Shown here: one piece after another, positions 27,693 through 36,511 of the stretch | Position numbering within the stretch: the first letter of the stretch is position 1 | Layout of the letters: each line of letters opens with the position of its first letter | Assembly: GCF_007004645.1 (NCBI RefSeq) | Contig: NZ_ML660022.1 | Coordinates: 1 to 64,000, forward strand | Reading direction: 5' to 3' | Source: Aliiroseovarius halocynthiae | GTDB lineage: Bacteria > Pseudomonadota > Alphaproteobacteria > Rhodobacterales > Rhodobacteraceae | Length of the DNA stretch: 64,000 nt | Position numbers and translations under genes: made by a program | The notes under the pieces: generated by a model | Seen by the model: the letters and a program-made list of their open reading frames with translations, nothing else | The model's database searches: none | Told to the model about the DNA's origin: nothing

Positions 27693-28390
27693 CCCAACAT
27701 ATGATCGCCATCCTAGATGACGAACCCGAAATCCGCCACATGCTGTCCCATGCGCTGGAAGAAGCCGGGTTTCGCACCGCAGCCTTCGCCCGCGCCACCG
27801 AATTCGAGGCCGCGCTGAACACCATGTCGCCCGATGTCTGCCTTGTGGATCTGGGTCTGCCAGATCGTGACGGACTGACGCTGGTCCACCGGCTGGCGCT
27901 GGAAAGCGGCGCGTCGATCATCATCATCTCGGGGCGGTCACTGGTGCAGGATCGCGTGACAGGGTTAGAGCTGGGGGCGGATGACTATATCGTCAAACCC
28001 TTTGAACCGGCCGAGGTCGTGGCCCGCGTTCGTGCCCGTCTGCGCGACCAGAAACCGGGCACCACCGCCCAGAACACGGCCCATTTCAACGGTTGGACCG
28101 CGCATTTCGACCGCTATGTATTGGAAGACGAGGCTGGCGAAGAAACCACGTTTTCACATGCCGAAGGCGAGGTTCTGCGCCTGTTTCTTGATGCCCCCAA
28201 ACGTCTGATTTCCCGCGCACAGATGCAGGAAACACTGGGTGGCGTGGCAGGTGAGAGCTTTGACCGCGCAATGGACGTCCGCATCTCGCGTCTGCGCACG
28301 AAGCTGCGTGAAGATCCCAAAAACCCGCGCCTGATCAAGACGATCTATGGGGCCGGGTATATCTTTCTGGGGGATGTGCGCTGGGGCTAA
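27689..28390 (+). CDS. OmpR/PhoB-type response regulator
   Basis: This 233-residue protein has a receiver domain (LDDEPEI acidic pocket, phosphorylated Asp in VDLGLP, Lys in VKPFEP) and a C-terminal winged helix that ends YGAGYIFLG. It starts at a GTG inside the kinase stop (GTGA overlap), so the two form a coupled pair. Divergence from the importer/ligase operon makes that operon a likely target. Its stop overlaps that of the converging DeoR-type gene by four bases. Confidence 0.92.
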   Translation: MTQHMIAILDDEPEIRHMLSHALEEAGFRTAAFARATEFEAALNTMSPDVCLVDLGLPDRDGLTLVHRLALESGASIIIISGRSLVQDRVTGLELGADDYIVKPFEPAEVVARVRARLRDQKPGTTAQNTAHFNGWTAHFDRYVLEDEAGEETTFSHAEGEVLRLFLDAPKRLISRAQMQETLGGVAGESFDRAMDVRISRLRTKLREDPKNPRLIKTIYGAGYIFLGDVRWG

Positions 28391-29145
28391 ACCAGCGTGA
28401 CCGTGGTGTCATTGGCCTGACACAATACTGCGCAGCGTTCCGGCACCGCTTGATCCGTTAGCATCGCGTCAACATCCGCCAGCGATCCGATCCGCACGGG
28501 AGCCTTGCGCTCGAACTTGCTGTGGTCGGCGACCAGCCACACTTTATCACTTTGCGCCATGATGGCTTGGCTGACGCTGACCTCGTGCAGATCGAAATCC
28601 AGAATGTCGCCCGCATCGTTCAGGGCCGAACAACCGATGACAGAAATGTCAAAACGGAAGCGGCGGATCAGGTCAGTCGCCAGTTCGCCGACCAGCCCGC
28701 CATCCACGCGGCGCAAGCTGCCGCCCGAGACGATCACCTGAATATCGGGGTTCGCTGACAGGATCACCGCGATGTTGATGTTGTTCGTCACCACCAACAG
28801 GCCCTTGTGGTGCAGAAGTTCCTGTGCGACGGCCTCGGTCGTGGTGCCAATGTTCAGGAAGATGCAGCAATCATTCGGGATCTGCCGCGCACAGGCGCGC
28901 GCGATGTCGACCTTGGCCGTTTGGTTCAACTGCCGCCGCGCGTCATAGCCGATATTCGCGGTCGACGAGGGCAGAACCGCGCCACCATGCACCCGCTCCA
29001 GCGCGCCTTCGTCGGATAGCTCGGTCAGGTCGCGGCGGATGGTCTGGGGTGTGACGCTGAACAAATCCACCAGACGCTCGACTGTCACTTTGCCTTCACG
29101 ACGGGCGACATTGATGATCTCGGATTTTCGCAAAGTGGTGCTCAT
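28387..29145 (-). CDS. DeoR/GlpR-family transcriptional repressor
   Basis: This 252-residue protein has the DeoR helix-turn-helix (residues 5-60, VERLVDLFSVTPQTIRRDLTELS) and the DeoR sensor domain with NIGTTTEAVAQEL and a C-terminal WLVADHSKF motif. It is divergent from glpD across 167 bases, so it is probably the GlpR-like repressor that responds to glycerol-3-phosphate. The effector is inferred from context. Confidence 0.9.
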   Translation of the reverse strand: MSTTLRKSEIINVARREGKVTVERLVDLFSVTPQTIRRDLTELSDEGALERVHGGAVLPSSTANIGYDARRQLNQTAKVDIARACARQIPNDCCIFLNIGTTTEAVAQELLHHKGLLVVTNNINIAVILSANPDIQVIVSGGSLRRVDGGLVGELATDLIRRFRFDISVIGCSALNDAGDILDFDLHEVSVSQAIMAQSDKVWLVADHSKFERKAPVRIGSLADVDAMLTDQAVPERCAVLCQANDTTVTLV

Positions 29146-29227
29146 CGCGCCCTCATGTTCGTTTTCACGCCATATGACGCGTATTCGGGCAGAAAATCCA
29201 GAGGTTCAGTGATAAATTCACACAAAG

Positions 29228-29239
29228 CGAATATTTTCG
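29228..29239. promoter_or_regulatory. candidate operator between the DeoR-type gene and glpD
   Basis: The interrupted palindrome CGAA-TATT-TTCG lies midway between the divergent genes and is followed by a second TTCGAACA half-site. GlpR operators contain TTCG/CGAA half-sites, though usually in the opposite orientation, so this is a suggestion only. Confidence 0.35.
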
Positions 29240-29312
29240 AACACTCAAAGCTTCTCTTTTTCACCGATTTCGCGCAATGTCCGCGTGAACGCGACTCACC
29301 CATGGGGCAGAT

Positions 29313-30872
29313 ATGCAAAGCGACTTCGACCTATTGATCATTGGCGGCGGCATTAACGGCTGCGGCATCGCGCGTGACGCGGCGGGGCGTGGCCTGTCCG
29401 TTTGTCTGGCTGAAATGGGGGATATCGGTGGCGCAACATCGTCTGCGTCGACCAAGCTGTTCCACGGTGGGCTTCGGTATTTGGAATATTTCGAGGTTCG
29501 GTTGGTTCGCGAAGCCCTGAAAGAGCGCGAAACGCTTTTGCGTGCCATGCCGCATATCTCGTGGCCGATGCGGTTTGTGCTGCCCTATCACCATTCAATG
29601 CGGTTCGACAGCTCGACCCCGACGTCGCGGCTGTTGAACACGGTCATGCCATGGATGAAAGGGCGCAGGCCAGGTTGGTTGGTCCGTTTGGGACTGTTCC
29701 TGTATGACAATCTGGGGGGGAGAAAAATCCTGCCCGGCACGACCCGCGTAGATCTGACATCCGCGCCCGAGGGCCAGCCCCTGAACCCGATGTTCGAAAC
29801 CGCGTTCGAGTATTCCGATTGCTGGGTCGAGGATGCCCGTCTGGTCGTGCTGAACGCCCGAGACGCCGAAGCGCGCGGGGCCGAGATTAATCCCCGCACC
29901 AAGGTCACCCTTGCCGAACCCTATGATGGCGGCTGGCGCGCCACCCTGACCGATACCAAGTCCGGCGAAGCCCGTCAGGTCACTGCCCGGATGCTGGTCA
30001 ACGCCGCCGGTCCTTGGGTGGCCGAGACCTTGGGCCAGACTCTTGGAAGCAATGCGCCCGCCAATATCCGTCTGGTGCGCGGCAGCCATATCGTGACCAA
30101 GCGCCTGTTTGATCACGACAAGTGCTATTTCTTCCAAGGACAGGATGGGCGGATTATCTTTGCGATCCCGTATGAGACCGATTTCACATTGATCGGAACA
30201 ACCGATGCAGATCACGAGGACCCTGATACACCCCCCCGGTGTTCGGACGAGGAACGCGACTATTTGGTCACCTTCATCAATGGCTATCTGAAGGATCCAA
30301 TCGCGGCCAACGATGTCGTCTGGACCTATTCCGGTGTGCGCCCGCTGTATAATGACGGCGGCGGATCGGCCGCAGCCGCCACCCGCGATTATGTTTTGCG
30401 CAACGACACGGTGCGGGACGCACCGGTTTTGAACATCTTTGGAGGCAAGATCACCACCTATCGCCGCTTGGCGGAAAGCGCGTTAGAAAAGATTGGCGCA
30501 GTGCTTGGCCCGCAGCCCGACAAATGGACCGCAGGCGTGCCCCTTCCGGGCGGAGACTTCCCAGTGGATGGATTCGACGGGTTGGTTGGCGACGTCCTGC
30601 GTGATTTCCCTTTCCTATCCCCGCGCCACGCCAAACGATTGGTCCGCGCTTATGGAACCGAGGCACGCGACATTCTGGGCGATGCGAAATCGCTGGGCGA
30701 TCTGGGTCAAGATTTCGGTGCGACGCTGACCGAAGCAGAACTTAGATGGCTGATGGACAAAGAATACGCGCAACGTGCCGAAGATGTGGTTTGGCGGCGA
30801 TCGAAACTGGGGCTTTTGTTGGATGCTGATCAGCTTGCCGCCATCGATACGTGGATGCGAATCGCCCGTTAG
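29313..30872 (+). CDS. glpD: aerobic glycerol-3-phosphate dehydrogenase
   Basis: This 519-residue flavoenzyme has the FAD-binding motif IIGGGINGCGIARDAAGRG at the N-terminus, the GLRYLEYFEVRLVREALKER segment and the C-terminal GlpD domain with TEAELRWLMDKEYAQRAEDVVWRRSK motif. It oxidises glycerol-3-phosphate to dihydroxyacetone phosphate at the membrane and feeds electrons to quinone. No glpK or glpF is adjacent. A DeoR/GlpR-type repressor is divergent. A hairpin/AGGATATTT element follows its stop. Confidence 0.95.
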   Translation: MQSDFDLLIIGGGINGCGIARDAAGRGLSVCLAEMGDIGGATSSASTKLFHGGLRYLEYFEVRLVREALKERETLLRAMPHISWPMRFVLPYHHSMRFDSSTPTSRLLNTVMPWMKGRRPGWLVRLGLFLYDNLGGRKILPGTTRVDLTSAPEGQPLNPMFETAFEYSDCWVEDARLVVLNARDAEARGAEINPRTKVTLAEPYDGGWRATLTDTKSGEARQVTARMLVNAAGPWVAETLGQTLGSNAPANIRLVRGSHIVTKRLFDHDKCYFFQGQDGRIIFAIPYETDFTLIGTTDADHEDPDTPPRCSDEERDYLVTFINGYLKDPIAANDVVWTYSGVRPLYNDGGGSAAAATRDYVLRNDTVRDAPVLNIFGGKITTYRRLAESALEKIGAVLGPQPDKWTAGVPLPGGDFPVDGFDGLVGDVLRDFPFLSPRHAKRLVRAYGTEARDILGDAKSLGDLGQDFGATLTEAELRWLMDKEYAQRAEDVVWRRSKLGLLLDADQLAAIDTWMRIAR

Positions 30873-30880
30873 GTTTCGGT

Positions 30881-30970
30881 GGCTCACGTCGTGAGCCTGA
30901 GGGGCGTTGCCCCTTGCGCCAAATCTGCGATTTGACGCTACCCCAGGATATTTAAGGCAAGAAAAAGAGC
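30881..30970 (+). repeat. gene-end element: three hairpins then AGGATATTTA core
   Basis: Three hairpins follow one another after glpD: ggctcac/gtgagcc (30881-30897), ggggc/gcccc (30901-30913) and caaatc/gatttg (30920-30934). The core AGGATATTTAAGGCAAGAA begins at 30945. A second element with the same order and a nearly identical core lies at 50991-51060 after truB on the other strand. Similar elements occur at gene ends in many Roseobacter-group genomes. Confidence 0.65.
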
Positions 30971-30986
30971 GCCGGTTGGGGCGCCC
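30961..30986 (-). terminator. intrinsic terminator of the formate dehydrogenase gene
   Basis: Arms gcgcc (30969-30973) and ggcgc (30980-30984) enclose a 6-base loop, and on the minus strand the sequence continues TCTTTTTC. It partly overlaps the end of the repeat element. Confidence 0.65.
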
Positions 30987-30999
30987 TTTATGTGTTGAT

Positions 31000-33750
31000 T
31001 TATTCCGCCGCGATCTGGGTCGGCACTTCGACCTTCACCGCGCAGAATTTCATCTCGGCGATCTTGCCATAGGGGTCCAGCGCCGGGTTGGTCAGCAGGT
31101 TCGCTGCTGCCTCGACATATGCAAAAGGCAGGAAGACCATGTTTTCGGCCACCGCGTAGTCCGCACGCGCCATCACGTCGATGGTGCCGCGGCGAGTTGT
31201 CAGACGGACCATATCCCCCGGCTGCACACCCATGTCGCGCAGAGTTTTCGGGTTCATGGAACAGTTCGCCTCAGGCTCGATCGCGTCCAGCACCGTGGCG
31301 CGGCGGGTCATGGATCCGGTGTGCCAGTGTTCCAATTGACGCCCTGTTGTCAGAACCATCGGGAAATCTTCATCCGGGGTTTCCGCAGGTGGGATGATTG
31401 AGGCTGGCGCGAAACGGGCACGACCGCCTGCACGCGGGAATTTATCCCCGAACACAACGGCTTGACCGGGGTCTTCAGGCGATAGCGACGGATAGGTCAC
31501 GGCGTTCTGCTTTTCCAGACGGTCCCAGCTGATATTGGCCAGCGAGGGCATCACCAGTTCCATCTCGGCAAAGATCTGGCTGGGGTGATCATAGGTCCAA
31601 CCCATGCCCATACGCTTGGCAAGCTCGGTCGTGATCTGCCAATCCTCCATCGCCTCTCCGGGGGGCGGAACAGCCGGGCGGCACATTTGCACCTGTCGGT
31701 TGGTGTTCGAGGTCGTTCCGGTCTTCTCGGCCAGCGCAGCGGCGGGCAGGATGACATCCGCATAGCAGGCGGTTTCCGTCACGAAGATGTCCTGAGACAC
31801 CAGGAACTCCATCCGGCGCAGCGCCTCACGCACGTGGTTCACATCCGGGTCGGACATGGCCGGGTTTTCGCCCAGGATATACATGCCCTTGATCTTGCGA
31901 TCATAAACAGCATCCATGATTTCAACGACGGTTAGGCCGGGGTTCGGGTTCAGTTCGTCGACGCCCCAAACGTCGCGATAGAGCGCCTGAACGCCCTCGT
32001 CCTTCACCGACTTATAGTCGGGATAGAACATCGGGATCAGGCCCGCGTCCGACGCGCCCTGCACGTTGTTCTGACCGCGCAGCGGGTGCAGACCCGTGCC
32101 CGGACGGCCCACATTCCCGGTCATCAGCGCCAGCGCGATCAGGCAACGCGAGTTGTCGGTGCCGTGGACGTGCTGGCTAACGCCCATGCCCCAGAAGATC
32201 ATGCCGTTTTTGCCGTTTGCAAAGGTGCGCGCGGCAGCACGCAGTTCATCTGCAGGAATGCCGCAGACCTCTTCCATCGCTTCGGGCGTAAAGGCTTTCA
32301 GATGCTCGCGCATCGCGTCCCAATTCTCGGTATGCTCGGCGATATAAGCGTCGTCTTGCAGGCCTTCCTCGGCGATCACATGCATGATCGCGTTCAGCAT
32401 CGAGACGTCCGCGCCGGGTTTGAACTGCAGGCGGTGCGCCGCAAAACGGCCCATACCCACGCCGCGCGGATCCATCACGATCAGTTTGCCACCACGCTGG
32501 GTGAACTGCTTGAAATAGGTCGCGGCAACCGGATGGTTTTCAATCGGGTTCGAGCCGATGACGATCGCCACATCCGCATTTTCGATTTCATTAAACGTCG
32601 CGGTAACCGCGCCCGATCCGACGTTCTCCAGCAATGCCACAACCGATGACGCATGACACAGGCGGGTGCAGTGGTCGACATTGTTATGAACAAAGCCCTG
32701 ACGGATGAACTTTTGGAACAGATAGGCTTCTTCGTTGGTACATTTGGCCGAGCCAAAGCCGGCCACAGCCTCGCCACCATGGTCGTCACGCAGGCGCGTC
32801 AGACCTTTGGCGGCCACATCCAGCGCTTCGTCCCACGTTGCTTCACGGAAATGGGTCAGCGGGTTGGCCGGATCTACGTTCAGGCCCTTCTCGGCGCCTT
32901 CCTTGCGGATCAGCGGCTTGGTCAGGCGATGCGGGTGGTTGATATAGTCAAAGCCAAAACGGCCTTTCACACACAGGCGGCCTTCGTTCGCGGGGCCGTT
33001 GATGCCCTCGGCATAGACGACCTTGTCGCCTTTGACTTTCAGGCTGACTTGACAGCCAACCCCACAGAAGGGGCAGATGCTTTCGACCTCTTTGTCGAAA
33101 TCCAGCGTGTCTTTCACCTTGGCCGGCATCAGCGCGCCGGTGGGGCATGCCTGAACACATTCGCCACAGGCCACACAGGTCGACGCCCCCATCGGGTCGT
33201 CGATGTCAAAGGTCGGGAACGCGTCGTGGCCGCGACCAGCCATGCCGATCACATCATTCACCTGCACTTCGCGGCAGGCGCGCACGCAAAGGTTACAGGA
33301 AATACAGGCGTCCAAATTGACGCTCATCGCAACGTGGCTGTCATCAAGCAGAGGGACGCGGCCTTCATCCATCTTCGGGAAGCGGCTTTGCTCGACCCCG
33401 TTCAGATCGGCCATATCCCAAAAATGCGAGGACGCGTCGTGGCGTTCTTCAGGCTGGTCCGCGACCAGAAGCTCGATCACCATCTTGCGGGCGGATTTGG
33501 CACGGGCGTTGTCGGTGGTAACGACCATGCCCTCGGACGGCTGGCGGATACAGGATGCGGCCAGCGTGCGCTCGCCCTCGATCTCGACCACACAGGCGCG
33601 ACAGTTGCCATCGGCGCGCAGGTTCGGCACATCCTTGTGGCACAGGTGCGGGATCAGCGTGCCTTCACGCTTGGCAACATCCCAAATGCTTTCGCCGTCT
33701 TTCGCCGTGACTTCGCGCCCATCAAGGGTGAATTTGATTCCGTCGCTCAT
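31000..33750 (-). CDS. formate dehydrogenase alpha subunit (molybdo/tungsto, Cys type)
   Basis: This 916-residue protein has, in order, a 2Fe-2S domain (residues 1-85), two 4Fe-4S ferredoxin clusters (CISCNLCVRAC and CVACGECVQACP), the CPFCGVGC cluster motif and the molybdopterin oxidoreductase domains. Cys365-His366 in RLCHASS is the metal-ligand pair, so the enzyme uses Cys, not selenocysteine. It should oxidise formate to CO2. The usual beta/gamma subunits and fdhD are not next to it. I start at MSDGIKF (GGAGG site); the longer frame overlaps the divergent gene's start. Confidence 0.9.
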   Translation of the reverse strand: MSDGIKFTLDGREVTAKDGESIWDVAKREGTLIPHLCHKDVPNLRADGNCRACVVEIEGERTLAASCIRQPSEGMVVTTDNARAKSARKMVIELLVADQPEERHDASSHFWDMADLNGVEQSRFPKMDEGRVPLLDDSHVAMSVNLDACISCNLCVRACREVQVNDVIGMAGRGHDAFPTFDIDDPMGASTCVACGECVQACPTGALMPAKVKDTLDFDKEVESICPFCGVGCQVSLKVKGDKVVYAEGINGPANEGRLCVKGRFGFDYINHPHRLTKPLIRKEGAEKGLNVDPANPLTHFREATWDEALDVAAKGLTRLRDDHGGEAVAGFGSAKCTNEEAYLFQKFIRQGFVHNNVDHCTRLCHASSVVALLENVGSGAVTATFNEIENADVAIVIGSNPIENHPVAATYFKQFTQRGGKLIVMDPRGVGMGRFAAHRLQFKPGADVSMLNAIMHVIAEEGLQDDAYIAEHTENWDAMREHLKAFTPEAMEEVCGIPADELRAAARTFANGKNGMIFWGMGVSQHVHGTDNSRCLIALALMTGNVGRPGTGLHPLRGQNNVQGASDAGLIPMFYPDYKSVKDEGVQALYRDVWGVDELNPNPGLTVVEIMDAVYDRKIKGMYILGENPAMSDPDVNHVREALRRMEFLVSQDIFVTETACYADVILPAAALAEKTGTTSNTNRQVQMCRPAVPPPGEAMEDWQITTELAKRMGMGWTYDHPSQIFAEMELVMPSLANISWDRLEKQNAVTYPSLSPEDPGQAVVFGDKFPRAGGRARFAPASIIPPAETPDEDFPMVLTTGRQLEHWHTGSMTRRATVLDAIEPEANCSMNPKTLRDMGVQPGDMVRLTTRRGTIDVMARADYAVAENMVFLPFAYVEAAANLLTNPALDPYGKIAEMKFCAVKVEVPTQIAAE

Positions 33751-33896
33751 CCGTTCCTCCGTCATCCAATCCCCAGTATAAACCATGCACGGCGCGTCGT
33801 CAGTTCGCCATTCCCGACGCAAGGCATCGTTTTTGCGCCAGCCCCCCTTTTCGAACGGGGTCCAAGTCACTAGCAATGGGCGCAAAGGAGTCGCCA

Positions 33897-34547
33897 ATGA
33901 CCACCATCACCCTGATCCGCCATGGGCAAGCCAACAACACCGCCACAGACGAGGCCGGCTATGACCGGCTGTCTGATCTGGGCCGCCAACAAGCGCGTTG
34001 GCTAGGCGAACATATGCGCGACACCGGCCAGCGCTATGCGCGGATTTACACCGGCACGCTGACGCGTCATCAGCAGACCGCGCAGGAATGGGGCACCGAG
34101 GACTTCACCGCCGATGCGCGGTTGGACGAGGTCCGCTATTTCGATCTGTCCGAGCGCATGCATGCCCAGTTCGGTATCCCGCACCCCACCGGACACGAAG
34201 ATTTCATTGATCATCTGCCTCTGACATTTGCAGCATGGCAGGAAGGCAAGATCGAGAACCCGCCCGAAAGCTTTCACGACTTCCAGACCCGTGTCTCGGA
34301 CGTGATTCACGAGATTGCCGAGCGCGGCGAGGATGCGATCATCTTCACTTCGGGCGGGTTTATCGGCATGGCCACGCGGGTTGTGATGGGGCTGGATATT
34401 GGCCCGTTCACCCGCGCCATCCTGCCGATCATGAACAGCTCGATCCACCGGATGCGGCTGATGCCTGCCGGGCTGACGCTGACCCAGTTCAACGCGGTCC
34501 CACATCTGGAACACAAAGACCGCCACCACGCGCAAACCCATTTCTAA
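33897..34547 (+). CDS. histidine phosphatase (phosphoglycerate-mutase-like) family protein
   Basis: This 216-residue protein has the catalytic LIRHGQANN motif at residues 5-13 and the second arm with IFTSGGFIGM, where the usual His of the family is replaced by Gly-Gly in this segment as I read it. AAAGGAG lies just before the ATG. It opens a plus-strand run whose later genes belong to the saccharopine route of lysine degradation, 9 bases before the GST gene. Its substrate is unknown. Confidence 0.82.
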   Translation: MTTITLIRHGQANNTATDEAGYDRLSDLGRQQARWLGEHMRDTGQRYARIYTGTLTRHQQTAQEWGTEDFTADARLDEVRYFDLSERMHAQFGIPHPTGHEDFIDHLPLTFAAWQEGKIENPPESFHDFQTRVSDVIHEIAERGEDAIIFTSGGFIGMATRVVMGLDIGPFTRAILPIMNSSIHRMRLMPAGLTLTQFNAVPHLEHKDRHHAQTHF

Positions 34548-34556
34548 GAGGTCTTG

Positions 34557-35171
34557 ATGAAGTTCTTCTATGCCCCCGGAACAATCGCCGTCGCCTCGGC
34601 TTTGGCGTTGGAAGAGGCCGGGTTGCTATATGAGCCGATCAAGATTGATTTTTCGCAGTCGGAACAGACGGGTAAGGCATTCCAGAACATCAACCCTAAG
34701 GGCCGTGTCCCGGCGCTGGCGACAGACGGACAGATCCTGACCGAAACCGGCGCGATTCTTGAGTATCTTGGCCAACTTGCCCCGGAAGCCGGGCTGATCC
34801 CCCAAGACCCGATGGACGCCTTTCGGATGCGCGAGGTAATGTACTACCTTGCCTCGACCATGCATGTGGCACATGCACATAAACTGCGCGGCCATCGCTG
34901 GGCGGATCGCCCTGAAAGCTGGGCAGACATGACGGCAAAAGTGCCGGAAACCATGGCTGCCTGCTGTACCCATCTGGAAGATAGCTGCGCCTTTGCCCCC
35001 TATGTGCTGGGCGAACAGATAAGTCTCGCCGATCTTTACCTCTATGCGGTGTGCAACTGGCTGGAAGGGGACAAGGTCGACATCGCAAACTACCCGAAAA
35101 TACAGGATTTCATGCACGCCATGAACACCCGCCCCGCGACGATCCGCATCCGCGCGGCCGGGTTTCTTTGA
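34557..35171 (+). CDS. glutathione S-transferase family protein
   Basis: This 204-residue protein has the thioredoxin-like N-terminal domain (FYAPGTIAVASALALEEAG, NPKGRVPAL, and the LTETGAILEYL glutathione-binding strand-helix) and an all-helical C-terminal domain with GEQISLADLYLY. The ATG at 34557 has AGAGG upstream; a TTG one codon earlier is less likely. It lies between the histidine phosphatase and the first saccharopine dehydrogenase and is probably cotranscribed. Its role there is not obvious. Confidence 0.87.
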   Translation: MKFFYAPGTIAVASALALEEAGLLYEPIKIDFSQSEQTGKAFQNINPKGRVPALATDGQILTETGAILEYLGQLAPEAGLIPQDPMDAFRMREVMYYLASTMHVAHAHKLRGHRWADRPESWADMTAKVPETMAACCTHLEDSCAFAPYVLGEQISLADLYLYAVCNWLEGDKVDIANYPKIQDFMHAMNTRPATIRIRAAGFL

Positions 35172-35188
35172 CCAGAAGGACAGACACC

Positions 35189-36250
35189 ATGACCGAAACA
35201 CATTTGTGGGTCCGCGCCGAACAGCGCCCGAATGAAGACCGGGTCGGCCTGACGCCAGAGGGCGCTGCCGAGCTGATCAAGGCAGGTATCCGTGTGACCG
35301 TCGAAGACAGCAGCGTGCGCGCCATCGGCATTGACGGATACCGCAATGCAGGCTGCGATATCGCGGCGGAAAACAGCTGGCCCGATGCGCCGCGTGACGC
35401 GATCATCTTCGGCCTGAAAGAACTGCCCGAGGACGGCACCCCGCTGTCCCATCGCCACATCATGTTCGGCCACGCCTTCAAAGGCCAGCACTCTGGTCTC
35501 GCGTTGCTGGAACGGTTCAAGGCAGGCGGCGGAACGCTCTATGACCTCGAGTATCTGGTGGATGAAACTGGCCGCCGCGTGGCTGCATTTGGCTATTGGG
35601 CCGGGTTCGCGGGGGCCGCTGTGACGTTGAAAAGCTGGGCTGCGCAACAGCAAGGCGCCGTGTGCGGTCCGGTCGGGGCCTACAAAAACAAAGACGCGCT
35701 GTTGGACGAACTTCGGGCAGAACTGGACGCGACAGGCAGCGACCGCCCCAACGCCATCGTCATCGGTGCGCTTGGTCGCGTGGGCACGGGCGCATCCGAC
35801 CTGATGGAAGCGATGGGCGTCACGGTCACCAAATGGGACATGGCCGAAACCGCCCATGGTGGACCATTCCCCCAGATCCTGGACCACAACCTGTTCATCA
35901 ACTGCATCCTTGCTGGGCCGAAAACGCCCGTATTCGTTCCTAAAGACGCACAGACCGCAGACCGCAAACTGACCGCCATCGGCGATGTAGCCTGCGACCC
36001 GGACAGCGACTATAACCCCGTGCCAGTCTATGACAAAGCGACCAGCTGGGACGCCCCAGCCCTGCGCGTGGCAGTTGACCCTGTGCTTGATGTGATGGCC
36101 ATCGACAATCTTCCCTCGATGCTACCGTTGGAAAGCTCGATTGATTACGCCGGACAGCTTCTGCCATCCCTCGCGACGCTCACTGATCTGACCACGGGCG
36201 TCTGGGGCCGAGCTGAGGCCACCTTCCACACCCATATGAAGGACATCTAA
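35189..36250 (+). CDS. saccharopine dehydrogenase, NAD+/L-lysine-forming type
   Basis: This 353-residue protein resembles fungal Lys1 and the lysine-ketoglutarate reductase half of the plant and animal enzyme: the N-terminus has LWVRAEQRPNEDRVGLTPEGA and the centre carries the AFGYWAGFAGAAVTL segment. It joins lysine and 2-oxoglutarate into saccharopine (or the reverse). The ATG at 35189 has an AGAAGGA site; the longer frame overlaps the GST gene. It ends one base before the next gene. With the gene at 36.5 kb it forms a lysine-degradation pair. Confidence 0.88.
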   Translation: MTETHLWVRAEQRPNEDRVGLTPEGAAELIKAGIRVTVEDSSVRAIGIDGYRNAGCDIAAENSWPDAPRDAIIFGLKELPEDGTPLSHRHIMFGHAFKGQHSGLALLERFKAGGGTLYDLEYLVDETGRRVAAFGYWAGFAGAAVTLKSWAAQQQGAVCGPVGAYKNKDALLDELRAELDATGSDRPNAIVIGALGRVGTGASDLMEAMGVTVTKWDMAETAHGGPFPQILDHNLFINCILAGPKTPVFVPKDAQTADRKLTAIGDVACDPDSDYNPVPVYDKATSWDAPALRVAVDPVLDVMAIDNLPSMLPLESSIDYAGQLLPSLATLTDLTTGVWGRAEATFHTHMKDI

Positions 36251-36251
36251 G

Positions 36252-36500
36252 ATGGAAACCTTGATTGGCAGCCTCGCAGGGATCGTCAGCACAATCTGCT
36301 GGATGCCCCAAACCATCCGCACATGGCGCACACGGCAAACCAAAGATTTGTCGCTGTCCACCAACCTTCTGGTGCTTTTGTCGGTCACGCTGTGGCTGAT
36401 CTATGGCGTCATGCTGGCCGCGTGGCCGATGGTCATCGCAAATGCAATCGCGATAGCGCTGGTGGGGTCCATCATCGTTGCGAAACTGAAATTCGGCTGA
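36252..36500 (+). CDS. SemiSWEET/PQ-loop half-transporter
   Basis: This 82-residue protein has three membrane helices and the PQ-loop motif in CWMPQTIRTWRTRQTKDLS, plus LWLIYGVMLAAWPMVIANAIAI, both typical of SemiSWEET proteins. These work as dimers and are best known for sugar transport. Here the gene starts one base after the lysine-forming saccharopine dehydrogenase and ends 11 bases before the glutamate-forming one, so it is surely cotranscribed with them. Lysosomal PQ-loop proteins export lysine and arginine, which suggests an amino-acid substrate; this is inference. Confidence 0.88.
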   Translation: METLIGSLAGIVSTICWMPQTIRTWRTRQTKDLSLSTNLLVLLSVTLWLIYGVMLAAWPMVIANAIAIALVGSIIVAKLKFG

Positions 36501-36511
36501 AAGGAACCGTA

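Noticed and set aside
32653-33873. 406-codon plus-strand ORF opposite the formate dehydrogenase gene
   Set aside because: Antisense to Fe-S cluster and molybdopterin motifs; high-GC third positions keep the opposite frame open.
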